DNA from: Amphiduros pacificus | Lineage: Eukaryota > Annelida > Polychaeta > Phyllodocida > Hesionidae | Direction of reading: 5' to 3' | NCBI GenBank assembly: GCA_949316495.1 | Contig: OX439000.1 | Location: 70,624,570 to 70,688,569 of the forward strand | Length of the DNA: 64,000 nucleotides | Shown: positions 35,306 through 48,200 of the stretch, piece by piece | How positions within the stretch are numbered: the first letter of the stretch is position 1 | Layout of the letters: each line of letters opens with the position of its first letter | Translations under genes and position numbers: made by a program | The notes under the pieces: model-generated | Told to the model about the DNA's origin: nothing | The model's input: the letters and a program-made list of their open reading frames with translations, nothing else | Database searches by the model: none

Positions 35306-35378
35306 GCCTTCATAGCTCAGTGGCTAGAGCACTGGTCTCGTAAACCAGGGGTCGTGAGTTCAAACCTCACTGGAGGCT
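35306..35378 (+). tRNA. tRNA-Thr (anticodon CGT)
   Basis: 73 nt with full cloverleaf. Acceptor arm GCCTTCA/TGGAGGC (one G-T pair), D arm GCTC..GAGC, anticodon stem CTGGT/ACCAG with loop CTCGTAA so anticodon CGT, T arm GTGAG/CTCAC with TTCAAAC. The A box (TAGCTCAGTGG) and B box (GAGTTCAAACC) are intact. TTTT about 10 nt downstream can end Pol III transcription. No intron. Confidence 0.95.
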
Positions 35379-37158
35379 ATAGTTTGTTTTGACAAGTTTG
35401 ATAGCAGACCTATTGCATTTATGATTCGGTAATAGCCAGAATGCTCACAGTTCCCGCGAGGGTAATATCCTGTTCAATTCAGCTGTAGCAATGGGGAAAT
35501 ATTGATTGGGGAAATTGGCAGTTCCCTGTTGTGTCTTGCATGGTGAACTGAACTCACATGGTTAATTGCTCTTGAACACAAAGTAAATAGGATTCAATAT
35601 CTCCATGCTAACTTTATTTTTGGTTTCCGGGCATTTTGAAGCCATCGTTGCAGTAGTTCTTGAAAAATAGAAAGAATTATGAATTAAAACTGACAAAACA
35701 CCTTAAGTTTGGAAAGTATTCAAATTTTGAGTTTTGCTAATATTGAGCTGAAACTGGATTCTACATGCTTGGTAGATTTTGTTATGTTTTGGTAAAGCAT
35801 TGGAGTAATTGTGGGTGGAATATAATTAAATATCCAAAGTTAAAATCAAACGTAAATAGTATTTGGATGCATCATATCATAAGTATGATCAAAGCTGTTT
35901 GCATTAGTATTCTTATTATTAGAAATCAATTAATGTTTTTCTTGATTTGTGATTTGTAATTAATTAATTATTTACTCGGAGAAAAATCATTGAGGCATCA
36001 AAGTAAAAGGAAAGTGTGATCAACGACGCTTTAAATCAGTGCAACTATTTTCATTTTGAGTAAAATAAAACACTTTACTTCCGCCTTTGAAGCTAAGTTC
36101 TCAGTAAAGAGGTATAACAATGGACATGCCCTTCATTCTTTTATCATACATCATGTGTTTTACTTGAAGAAATAAATGATTTTGACACTAACGCAATGAG
36201 CGCGAATGCTTTCCCCGCTCTACCCCATACACTTTTTCACCCACCCCCCCTCCCCAAAACTGTTGCCTACATTTGTGTTTCACACTCCAAAGGCAGTTAT
36301 GTTCGCTAGTGGAAAAAAACGCATCTTGCAGAAGGTCGATGGACATATCCTCCCGTAATCATGCCTTTTGTTCGAACTGGCTTACCTACCCCAAATATAT
36401 TGAAATGTTTTGATGTGCATATTTTGTCTATTGTAGAAAATGTAAATTTTATTTCAACAAATTTAGTAATAGCACAGATCAATAAATGTCTTTCAAATGA
36501 AACTCATAGATTTCCTCACAAGTCTGTGCAAATTTATTGCTTTTGCAAAGAAACAAATATCAGCTAAGATTATCCTCGTTCAAAAGGATACACATATATT
36601 GCTCTATGCCTCACAGTAAATGAGTTTTCCATTGTACTATTGATATCACAAATCAAAGAGGTTGTAAATGTATTCTTCTATGCATTAATACATGCTTCCT
36701 CATTTACTTTGACTACTTAAAAAGGAAAATGATTCAGCTGAACTCAAAAATATATATTCAGTCATACATAACCTCATATTTCTGAGGCCTATGAATATGT
36801 ATCTTTGATAAAAGAGAGTAATTATTAATATGTATTTGTTTCGGTTGATTCACTCTCATCTCATAATGTATTTAGAATTCAAGCGAGACACATTTATGTA
36901 CACATTTCCAAAAGGGTATTGGTGTTAAGATTTAGTTGTTTACAACTAGAAAGTGCACATCCTATGTTTAGATGGAATGAAAATAAACATGTTTGTCCAG
37001 TTAGAATGCTACATTTATCTTTGACATAACAATGTAGTTGCAATATAATTAGTATGCATCATACATCCCTGTCATAAGTTGCATTTTGACTTTATGCTTC
37101 AAATATCTTTATTTAAAATGTGGATTGAACAGTGCATCGAACATGGCAGTCTTTGCAG
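35379..37158. other. spacer between the two tRNA-Thr genes, nothing recognised
   Basis: AT-rich. No shared flank between the two tRNA genes is obvious, so the pair was not made by a recent long duplication. Confidence 0.4.
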
Positions 37159-37231
37159 GCCTTCATAGCTCAGTGGCCAGAGCACTGGTCTCGTAAACCA
37201 GGGGTCGTGAGTTCAATCCTCACTGAAGGCT
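37159..37231 (+). tRNA. tRNA-Thr (anticodon CGT), second copy
   Basis: Differs from the copy at 35306 at only a few sites (GGCCAGAGC in the D arm, TTCAATC in the T loop, and TGAAGGC in the acceptor arm, which makes that arm fully paired). Same anticodon loop CTCGTAA. TTTTT at about 37241 is a Pol III terminator. Confidence 0.95.
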
Positions 37232-37345
37232 ACTGTATGTTTTTACAAGATCGCATTTACACTCGAAATAAATCTGTCTTTAAAAATACAACCTGCAGCA
37301 TGTTTGAGAAATGGAAAGAATCTAAGTAATTATATTTCATGTTAA

Positions 37346-37713
37346 GGTCTATAATCCACAATGAAAAACTGGGACAGACTTATGTTTTGTTTGGCTTAAA
37401 TGTGTTCAAAGTAATGTTATTTGTTAATTTAGCACAGAAAAAGTAAACTTAACCAGCTAGTCTTAAATTCTTATTATTTAAATTGAACCCCTTTTAGCCC
37501 GTAGTTAAAACGGGTTCGACTCAGTTTTTGCAGCTGGCCACTTATATGAAGTATTTATATTTTGAAATATGAATTATCACTAAAAGATTTGGGTATTTAA
37601 AAATCTCACGCAAACAAGTTTGTCTGCCATGTGTGCCGAAGGCAGTTACGTAAATACACGAGACCACACGAAGTTCTCTCCAGATGCTTCAAACTGATTG
37701 TGGATTATAGACC
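37346..37713. mobile_element. piggyBac-like MITE
   Basis: Ends GGTCTATAATCCACAAT and ATTGTGGATTATAGACC are perfectly inverted and flanked by TTAA on both sides (37342-37345, 37714-37717), the target duplication of piggyBac elements. 368 bp, non-coding. It contains a segment (TTAAAACGGGTTCGACTCAG, TTGCAGCTGGC) shared with the MITE at 11426-11884, implying a nested insertion or exchange. Confidence 0.8.
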
Positions 37714-37717
37714 TTAA

Positions 37718-38884
37718 TCTGAGTTTATTTTTTAATTTTAAAATGCCATGGTGAAAATGCTTCTGTTTATTATTATTGAACAAGATTTAAATTCTCAGCA
37801 ATCATACATTAATGGCCCATCGTGTTGTGCTGCTCTGAGGAAGAGTGGGTGAATGATATAGCTTATCTACCCCAGCAAACATGATACGATAAGCATGGTC
37901 AATGGTCAGTGAGATCGAACAAAAAGGGAAATAATATTTATCAACTGATTTCTTTATCCAAACAAAAACTACAACGTTCAGGCGCGTTGTCAAGCTTATT
38001 TCAAAGAAAAGAATTGTAAATGAGAAATATTTAAATAACTTTATTTCAGCAAATCCACTCTGAGAATATAATTACAATAATAGTAAGATGTTACTTGAGA
38101 TTAACTGGTGCGAAAAGCCAGTCAGGGATCTCAGTAAAGGACATTATAAATACCTCTTTATCACAAATTCTGTAATTGAATTATAGATATATTGTAAATG
38201 CCTACACCCATACTTTGCAGCTGACTCAATACCGATAGAGACCAGTCTATAAGTATAAAAAAACTGCATCCGGTTGCATCCGGTTTTTATCACCATAACA
38301 CCTCAATCACTGAGATTTTATCAGAATCTTTGGAAAATGCTGTATAGGTGGTTTATTTATTTTACTCAGTATTTATTTTTCATCTCGGATGCAATAAAGG
38401 TAAATCTTACGTCATTGCAGGTTTTTCCCTTAAGCCAACATACCTTCCAACAAGAATAAAGTCTCAGGTCAGGGTACCAGAGGTAGATCTTCAAAATGTG
38501 AGCTGGCATCATGCTGCAAATGCTTGCTTGCTGAGATTAGTACTCAGATTAGTGGGGTGTGTGGCCACTTTCACAAGTAGTGGGCAAATCACTGCACACA
38601 CATCTGAGCATTATTATTACACATATTTATGTATTTAAATTGTGATTTTATTTGACAAAAAAAGTAATAATTGCTATATTTGATATTTTTTAGATATAGA
38701 ATGTCTAATTCAATATTGTTGATAGTGTTTAAACTACTGTGAAACTTGTGAACTATTTTGGAGGTTTTGACACAATTTCCAAGAGATGATCTTGGCATGT
38801 TGGCGGGTCTCACTGGAAAACAGAGAAATGCACATACAGGTGACATGTGACCTGCAGATTTCCATCCTGACTGATATGGTCAAA
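37718..38884. other. intergenic sequence, nothing recognised
   Basis: No coding or repeat structure beyond a doubled CATCCGGTTG word near 38265-38285. Confidence 0.35.
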
Positions 38885-39420
38885 TCACAGGCTCGATGCA
38901 TGTTAATATTCCACTTTCATGTCAGGCCATGCCGATCATCAGATTCATGTAGTGCATTAGGGAAAGGCATTGAACACATTTTTGATTATGCCCTGACTCT
39001 CTGATATTTCAATCTTATTTATTTGCTTTTTTGACCAAACCGACCATTCAACTTGCCTTTGTTTCCCTAACAGTCTTCAAACTGTTCTCGCCCACCTTGT
39101 TGTGAGTCACACACCACTTGACATTATGTATTTTAGCTCAAATTAGCCAGGGAACTCACAGTTCACAGTTGACTTCAACCATGACATCGTCATTTCCTTT
39201 CAACCTGAAATGAATGTTTACCTGGATTCTCATTGCTTGAAATCAAGGTGCTGAGCATTTTTGACCAATTAACAACTGATAAACATAAACAGGAAATGAC
39301 GGGTCTGTGGACGCAATCACCACACGTTCAATACCTTTCCCTAATGCACTACATGAATCTGATGATCGGCATGGCCTGACGTGAAAGTGGAATATAAACA
39401 TGCATCGGGCCTGTGGTCAA
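38885..39420. mobile_element. inverted-repeat element with ~90-bp arms
   Basis: The left arm (38885-38977, with CATGCCGATCATCAGATTCA) is the reverse complement of the right arm (39324-39415). The spacer of about 345 bp is non-coding. Arms differ at a few sites. No target duplication was made out, so the family is unknown. Confidence 0.7.
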
Positions 39421-39829
39421 ATATTGACAACTCCACATTTTGAAGATCTTGAATATTGTTTTCGAATAAATAATATACTAATCTGATGGAATGTATTTAA
39501 GAATGAGCATTATTTGCAGGTGTGTTTTTAGGGTTGATGAATTGTTTTAAAACCTTGGATACACACAGTCCATGTTTATTTTGAAACTTGGATCCAAGCA
39601 AAATGTTGAGTGAGCAATCTTGCCAGGAGAAAAGGTCAAAGCATATCATCAGACCTGTGAGACACATGCTGATACTGAAACATTTGGAACTATTGCATTG
39701 CACTGGATATATTCAGAGATGCTCAAGATTGGCCCCATGATCAACTTACTTGAAGTTTAAAGTCAATGATAAAATCTTGAAATTGGATCCATGTTATAAT
39801 TTCTTTTATCAGAACTCAAATGAAATCGG

Positions 39830-40640
39830 AATATGAAGATTTCATATTTGTTTTATTCATAAAGTTACTACTTTCATATTTTTATGTTGTCAAAAACATA
39901 TTCAATTCTATATGTTCTGACATGCATATTGCTCAAATATTACCCTAATATGAAGATTTTTTATTTGTTTACTGTATAAATTCATTTTTAATCATATTTT
40001 CTATGTTTGCAAAAAGCATCTTTTTCTTGGTATCGTCATTTCTATTATTTTATATTCTTCATTTGCAATAGACAAATCAATTTATGTTTTCTGAAGTACA
40101 TATCACTCAAACAGAACCCCAATATGAAGATTTCACCTTTAGCATGAAAATAATACTTTTCCCAACTGGGATTCGAACCCTTCAACTTTAACATTGTTTG
40201 ATTTCTTTGCTAATGTGTCATTGCTCAAACTTAACCCAAATATTTGCCATCTTTGTTTTCTGTAAAAGACATTTTAGTTTATTTTTTCTTTAAAAAATCA
40301 TTTTATATGTTTGGACTTTCATATTGCTAAAAACATATCCCAACATGAAGATTTCACCTTTGTTTATTTCAGTTTCTTTGTAATATTTTGTAATCAAAAC
40401 AAAAAAATGGTTCAATTCTGTATGTTCTGAAGTGCATAATGCTATAATAAAACTTCAAAATGAAGATTTCAGCTTCAGAATGAGAAAAATAAAAATGCTT
40501 GTTCCCACCAGGAATTGAATCCCAGAACATCAGCATGGGAGTCTGAATTGTTTTAAACTGAGCCACATTGAATAGTATGATTGAAACTGAGCCAAATTGA
40601 ATAGTATGATTGAAACTGAGCCAAATTGAATAGTATGATT
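39830..40640. repeat. degenerate long-period tandem repeat plus 28-bp repeat
   Basis: Four or five diverged copies (120-190 bp) opening with AATATGAAGATTTCA and holding TATGTTCTGA and CATATTGCTCAAA. Two copies carry GGGATTCGAACCC- or GGAATTGAATCCC-like words, a tRNA B-box echo. At 40555-40640 a 28-bp unit, GAAACTGAGCCAAATTGAAT and on, occurs three times. Confidence 0.6.
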
Positions 40641-41351
40641 TTACCTTCTCACTGGTAAATCACACAAATAGTTCACATCTTTTTCACTTTATAAAATTGT
40701 TTTACAAAGCAATATTCAGTAATTTTACACAGCAGCCTAGATTAAATTCATAGACTAATTTTTTCCCAAAAATGTCTCAGATGATATCAATAGTAAATGC
40801 ATATAGATCAAAAGAACATCATTTAAATCTAACCATTTTCTAGTTGATTATATGTAGGTAGGTATATAAGGGTAGCATGTAATTATTTATATTGAATATG
40901 AGGTGTGCCATATAATGTCCAGACACATTTTATACATTTAACTTGAACTCATAAAACAGAAAATTGTAATAAACCAAGGAGAGTCAGTTACTGGAGTGGT
41001 GCATATTTTTCAGTGGTGCTCATTCAAATACTATTAGACTATTTGTGGAGTAATTGATCATGGAAAAGCAATTATAACAATTATTGTTTGGAATCAGACA
41101 AAAGTGCTTAGCACACTTATTTCTTCCCTAAATTTATAGGTACATGCAATGTATTACAAAATGTTTCTGCTCTGACAGAGAAAAACAATTATAAATTCCG
41201 ACGCATATAAAAAACAGAGTAACACATGGTCAATCTTATTAATACAATTCCCTCATTAAGAGACAGGTCAGCTGACTGAACATCGTGGTGGCTGGGAGAC
41301 AGAAGGTAGCGTCACCATCATTGGTCCGACAGGCTTGTCTGGCGCTTCCTC
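40641..41351. other. 3' flank of the xylosyltransferase-like gene
   Basis: Probable 3' UTR on the minus strand; no clear AATAAA was located. No other feature. Confidence 0.35.
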
Positions 41352-42930
41352 TTACTTACTATCAATTTCAATATTGGTATAATATTTATCAAAATCTTGG
41401 TTGAGAACCATGGCGTCCTCCACATCATATAAGGACTTGATATTTTTTAGAACTGCAACAAAACAAACACAGAATATTCATCAACCCATTATAGTAACAG
41501 CTATTGCAACATTGGCTAGACTGGGGAAACTTAATGTTTTATTTCTTGATTAGGGATATGACCGAGATGATACACAGAAAAGCAATAGTTTATTAAGACA
41601 AAAGTTTGTTCTAACTTGTTAAATAATATCTGTACAAATCATAAAGAATTATTCCAAAACCAAAAATCACTTTAATTGTCATGATAAAAGTGTTCCCTTC
41701 ACAACTTTGCCATATTTCTACCATGGTCTGAAATGCACTTTGGAGGTATCGTCTACCTTTTGCTACCTTATTAATTCTAATATATTCTGTGAATTACAGG
41801 CAACACCTGAGTCCAATTCATAAACGTGTTGTTACAACAGCGACCTACGTTATCAGCTGCTATATTGTACCCATAGTGCTATCTTGTGTGTATCTTGTTT
41901 TCAGCCACCATCTGAGCCAGTCACATTGTGGGTTAAATGCTGTTTTCAGCCACCATCTGAGCCAGTCACATTGTGGGTTAAATGCTGTTTTCAGCCACCA
42001 TCTGAGCCAGTCACATTGTGGGTTAAATGCTGTTTTCAGCCACCATCTGAGCCAGTCACATTGTGGGTTAAATGCTGTTTTCAGCCACCATCTGAGCCAG
42101 TCACATTGTGGGTTAAATGCTACATCTTAGTTTTGAGTTTCATTGCGTGTATTATACTACATTTTTTTTCTTAAGTGGCATTGTTGGTAAAATTCTACAT
42201 CTTTTGTCTTGAGGTTTGTCGCGAGTTTTATGCCACATGTTGTAGCAATCGTTAACAATTATTCATATAAATACATCAGTTAATACCTTGTTCTTCTTGC
42301 TTTTGTGGGTCGGAATCTGTCAACCAAACGCTCTGATTGTAAATAATTGGATCGTCTACGCCAAGCTAGATAATGAAAATATTTATCATTTGTACCTTTA
42401 TTAAGACTATTTACTGCTATTTTAAAAGACAAACAAATAATAAGTAATAAATTTCCAGGAATGTTTGAGGAAGTGAAGCAGGTGAACAGAGCAGCCATAT
42501 ATGTGGGCTGAAAAAATCCCTGGGTAAAACACTTAACTTAGGCCCTGATACATGACTTTTCATGATATGTGAGAACACAAATAGCCATATTCTGCAGATT
42601 TTACAAGATTTTTACAGAGCCTCTTATTAAAATGACTTAAATCACGTGATCTGGGCAAAGGCGTTACGGATACCTGCGTTAGGGTGACAGTCCACTGTCC
42701 TGGTGCTAGGTCACGTTCTAAACCCATCCGCATTGAGTCTATGGTGAAACGTTTCTGCAAATATCAAATATCAACCGCCTATGATGGATCATCTCCGGAT
42801 TATCTAGTGCAACATCGTTTCTAACCAATGATAATAGAGAATTATAGATATCCAAAATGGAGGAGGATTAACGATTCCTACAGGATACATTTGATTGGAG
42901 ATTATAATGCTGTCAGCCTGGAACCAGACT

Positions 42931-42996
<66 letters not shown>

Positions 42997-45278
42997 GGAA
43001 TGAAAGTTGAGACCTCAGCAAAGCCGCCTTCGTGTATGATCACATTACCTGAGCCGCCTGACAGTGTCATCTATGAGAGGGTTGTATGATGGGTGTCACC
43101 AAGTGCAATGTAGATTGGGTGTGATACATACATGACTGTGCAGTCCTTTGTGCGACTTGGCCAGGTTGATGACACTCTGACCATATATGTCACCTTTCCT
43201 GTTTTTCAACACAGCTCCAAATGTTGATCTCCCGGGCTCTGCTAAGTTCACTCCACGTAATGTTTGAGCCTTTTCTGTAATTTAATTTGATGTAATTAAA
43301 ATATTATAATATATCTGAAATCAGAATTCACTATGGGAGTACGACATTTAGTGGAGTATGATTCATATGCATCTTAAGGATTTTGGAGGATATTTAACCA
43401 GATTGTACCTTTACATTTCTCATCTGAGGTAGAGTTGAGTTGGACAAATAAGTTGACAAATACATTTTTCCCCTCTGCGCGACTGGTTGGTATTGGTATT
43501 CCTCCCAGAATTGGTACACTACAAAGATTTAGAAAATTCTACTGACTAATCTAATTAAAATAGTATTTGGCATCTAGCACAGAATCATTAAAAAGTTCAA
43601 TTCCAGAAAACGGGACAGGACTTAAATAGGATGTGGTAACACATAGGAATTACTCTGCATTACAAAGAAGTATCTCATACTACCTCTGCCACTAGATGCA
43701 CGGAATTGCAGCTATTTGTTCCGCATGTCGTTTTCATAATCCAAAGAAAGGTGCTCAGTTGATGCACTGGACACGCACAACACCCAAGTTCCTTGAATTC
43801 CAAACAAGCTACCACCACCATACACGTGTGCTTGTCGGTCTTCTGAGACTGGGGCATTGTTCTTACTTTGCCACAACTGCTGTGCATTGATTACACAGTA
43901 CAGTGCGATTGCACAGGATGCTAACCTATTTGTACTTGGTATATTGTTTGTCACCATCTTTCATCAGATAATGAGCAGTTGATAAATAAGACAAGAAAAC
44001 AAATGTTGAAATGGACCTTAAAACCCCAGTACCTCACTATTAGAGGAAGTACAGGCTGTGCCGATCATACGTTGTGTATTCATCTTATATTTTGCCCAAT
44101 GGAATTTATAACAATAATTTCTCAAGCCGTAACCTTGACAATCAATATTTTATGTAATTGTCGACTGATTTCTCTGTTAAAAATATTTATAGGGACATGA
44201 AAACAACTTTAATCGTTCTTTAATTGTCCTGGAAGTAATTATTATGGTAAATTAAATGTTAATTTATTGTAAAAGTTGGCAACGTTCCAACACTTTGCCT
44301 CAATTGGCTCCAAAAACCATAAAAACTGTGAAAATTCTATTTTCATTTGAATATGGAATCACGATATACTGTCTGAGGTTTTATTCCTCCACACCGAAGG
44401 TAAATTAACCCATTTACAGCGATTAGCCGCCAGGTGGCACTCCTCGTCAATATTCAGTGGGGTTTCTCGAGCTCACCTGTCTTCCGCTTTGCAATCACCA
44501 ATTTCTCTGCATTTCTTTACATGGAGGGGATTGAAACTCACTGACGAAATAGTAGCATGACACAAATGGTGAGCTAAACAGCCGCGACTAATGATTTATC
44601 AAATAAGCATTACGACAGTAATTCATTTTAATTTTAGGACTTCTGAAACTAAGAAAAGAGGTTTGGAGGTTTTCATGCTCTGAGTTATTGAGAAAGAGAT
44701 ACAATTGACTGACGAGAGAGGAGCAAGCTAAAAGTTCCACTGCTTGCCGTGTGAATTTGCTGTGTCGAAAAAAAAAATAAGTACAAGCGTGAAGTTCATT
44801 TGATGTTCGATATTTGCTATTTGTCAAACATAGATATATACCATTGTCTGTAATAAACCCAATTTTCTATGTATATATATAACTTTCTTAAACTGATTAA
44901 ATGGTCTAAAGAAATATTGATTAACTAATGGGTGGATAAACATACGTGGTAGACATGTTTAGAGCATTAATCTGATATCGAATCAACCATTTTGTGATTT
45001 CATCCCAATACAGATGGACTAGTTGCATGATCTAATGGAATTTTTATTGACTAATGGTTCACTTCATATGTTTTTGTAAACATGTACATGTCTAGACCTT
45101 TCAATATGAGAGCATAAATCTAGATACAGAAATACGACCCTTTTCCTGTGATATAAACCATATATTTACGCTGAAGTCTGGGACACCACATACCACATAC
45201 CATATAAAAACCACCACCAGCATGTTTTAGAACTTACTTTGTTCTCTTGGGTGGACCTTCATGGAATCTTGTAGACAC
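41352..45278 (-). CDS. xylosyltransferase-like gene, 3' exons (Xylo_C-like region)
   Basis: Exons 45238-45278, 43409-43518, 43132-43274, 42674-42754, 42287-42365 and 41352-41452, phases 2, 1, 0, 0, 1. GKNVFVNLFVQLNSTS and LERDLAPGQWTVTLTQ match the C-terminal domain (human-type LPLRPGVWTVKIL). The DWD-bearing stretch that vertebrate enzymes have just before this domain has no counterpart. The protein ends EIDSK and TAA about 70 residues after the WTV block, shorter than vertebrate enzymes. The stop overlaps a perfect donor (GTAAGTAAG at 41358 downward), so another C-terminus could be made by splicing. Confidence 0.8.
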
Positions 45279-48200
45279 CTGAATAGCTGCCAGATGACTA
45301 TCAGGAATACAGGTATGTGGCAAACGGGGCACCTTAGGTGTGAATAACATGGATTGCTTATATCTTACATTCATTAAAGCAAGTGATGGGAACATATAAA
45401 TAATCTGATCAATAAAAAACTATCTGTATTGGGTGAGGTTACTATAAGGAATAGGAATATTGTGTGTTGGAGAATAGATTACCAAGGAAGCTCTGGCATC
45501 CAGTGTTTCACCTGCCTCATTTTTCTGAAAAAAAAAACATTCAAAAATTCAATGCATCATCATGTGAACAGCACAGTGTTGATATATTTCCTTGATTATC
45601 ACAGTATGCTCAATAAATAGTACTCACTATATATCGTATATCTATTTTAACATACTTTGTAATTCATCATATAGTGTTTCCTACTAAGATTGTTGAGAGA
45701 TCTTCAAGATAATAATATGCAGTATATAATTTTCTTACCACAACTCTCCTTATTCCATTAACATGCTATTTGAGATTTTCTGTCTCGCTTTTTATCGTTT
45801 TATAATTTATTTTCTCATGATTTGAATTATGAGGCGACGTACCATCGTAAAGTCAATCCATACTCTAAACTGCTCAAAGAATATATCCCTGTCGCAGGGA
45901 CAGCAGGGGTCCTTGGGGGCCAGCATGGGCAGGAGCCGCCAGTTTGTGAGCTCCGACACAGAATATCCCGCATGAGTGGCCTCAAGTCGCTCACCCCAAG
46001 CATACTCGGCCAGTGCTCTACAAGAACAGGACAGATCCTGAACTAATACAAGAAGACACAGAAGACCTGGACCAAATAAAAGAACAAAGCAGATCTCGAC
46101 CTAACACAAGAACATAGAAGATCTGGACCTAACACAAGAACATAGCAGATCTAAGACTTATTACAAGAGCATAGCAGATCTGGATCTAACACAAGAACAT
46201 AGAACATCTGGACCTAACACAAGAACATAGAAGATCTGGATCTAACACAAGAGCATAGCAGATCTGGACCTTACACAAGAACATAGAAGATCTGGACCTA
46301 ACACAAGAACATAGAAGATCTGGACCTAACACAAGAACATAGAAGATCTGGATCTAACACAAGAACATAGAACATCTGGACCTTACACAAGAGCATAGCA
46401 GATCTGGACCTTACACAAGAGCATAGCAGATCTGGACCTTACACAAGAACATAGAAGATCTGGACATAACACAAGAACATAGAAGATCTGGACCTAACAC
46501 AAGAACATAGAAGATCTGGATCTAACACAAGAGTATAGCAGATCTGGATCTTACACAAGAGTATAGCAGATCTGGACCTAACACAAGAACATAGAAGATC
46601 TGGACCTAACACAAGAACATAGAAGATCTGGATCTAACACAAGAGCATAGCAGATCTGGACCTTACACAAGAACATAGAAGATCTGGACCTAACACAAGA
46701 ACATAGAAGATCTGGACCTAACACAAGAACATAGAAGATTTGGATCTAACACAAGAACATAGCAGATCTGGACCTTACACAGGAGCATAGCAGATCTGGA
46801 TCTTACACAAGAGTATAGCAGATCTGGACCTTACACAAGAACATAGAAGATCTGGACCTAACACAAGAACATAGAAGATCTGGATCTAACACAAGAGTAT
46901 AGCAGATCTGGATCTTACACAAGAGTATAGCAGATCTGGACCTAACACAAGAACATAGAAGATCTGGACCTAACACAATAACATAGAAGATCTGGACCTT
47001 ACACAAGAACATAGAAGATCTGGATCTTACACAAGGACATAGAAGATCTGGACCTAACACAAGAACATAGAAGTTCTGGACCTAACACAAGAACAAAGCA
47101 GATCTTAGACTTATTACAAGAGCATAGCAGATCTGGATCTAATACAAGAACATAGAACATCTGGACCTAACACAAGAACATAGAAGATCTGGACCTTACA
47201 CAAGAACATAGACGATCTGGACCTTACACAAGAACATAGAAGATCTGGATCTAACACAAGAGCATAGCAGATCTGGACCTTACACAAGAACAAAGCAGAT
47301 CTTAGACTTATTACAAGAGCATAGCAGATCTGGACCTTACACAAGAACAAAGCAGATCTTAGACTTATTACAAGAGCATAGCAGATCTGGATCTTACACA
47401 AGAACAAAGCAGATCTTAGACTTATTACAAGAGCATAGCAGATCTGGATCTTACACAAGAACATAGAACATCTGGACCTAACACAAGAACATAGAACATC
47501 TGGACCTTACACAAGAACATAGCAGATAACAAGAACATAAATGCAAGAATTGGACAGCATGGGCAGGAGCCGCCAGTTTGTGAGCTCCGACACAGAATAT
47601 CCCGCATGAGTGGCCTCAAGTCGCTCACCCCAAGCATACTCGGCCAGTGCTCTACAAGAACAGGACAGATCCTGAACTAATACAAGAAGACACAGAAGAT
47701 CTGGACCAAATAAAAGATCAAAGCAGATCTGGACCTAACACAAGAACATAGAAGATCTGGACCTTACACAAGAACATAGCAGATCAAAGACTTATTACAA
47801 GAGCATAGCAGATCTGGATCTTACACAAGAACATATAAGATCTGGACCTTACACAAGAACATAGAACATCTGGACCTTACACAAGAGCATAGCAGATCTG
47901 GATCTTACACAAGAGCATAGCAGATCTGGACCTAACACAAGAATATAGAACATCTGGACCTTACACAAGAACATAGCAGATCACAAGAACATAAATGCAA
48001 GAATTGGACATCACTTAATATTAGTAATAATAATTGGACATCACTTAATATTAGTAATAATAATTGGACATCACTTAATGTCAGTAATAATAATTGGACA
48101 TCACTTAATGTCAGTAATAATAATTGGACATCAATTAATGTCAATAATAATAATTGGAAACCACTTAATTCAGTAATAATAATTGGACATCACGTAATAG

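Noticed and set aside
40140-40200. tRNA-like sequence (GGGATTCGAACCC)
   Set aside because: Only a B-box-like word; no cloverleaf can be folded.
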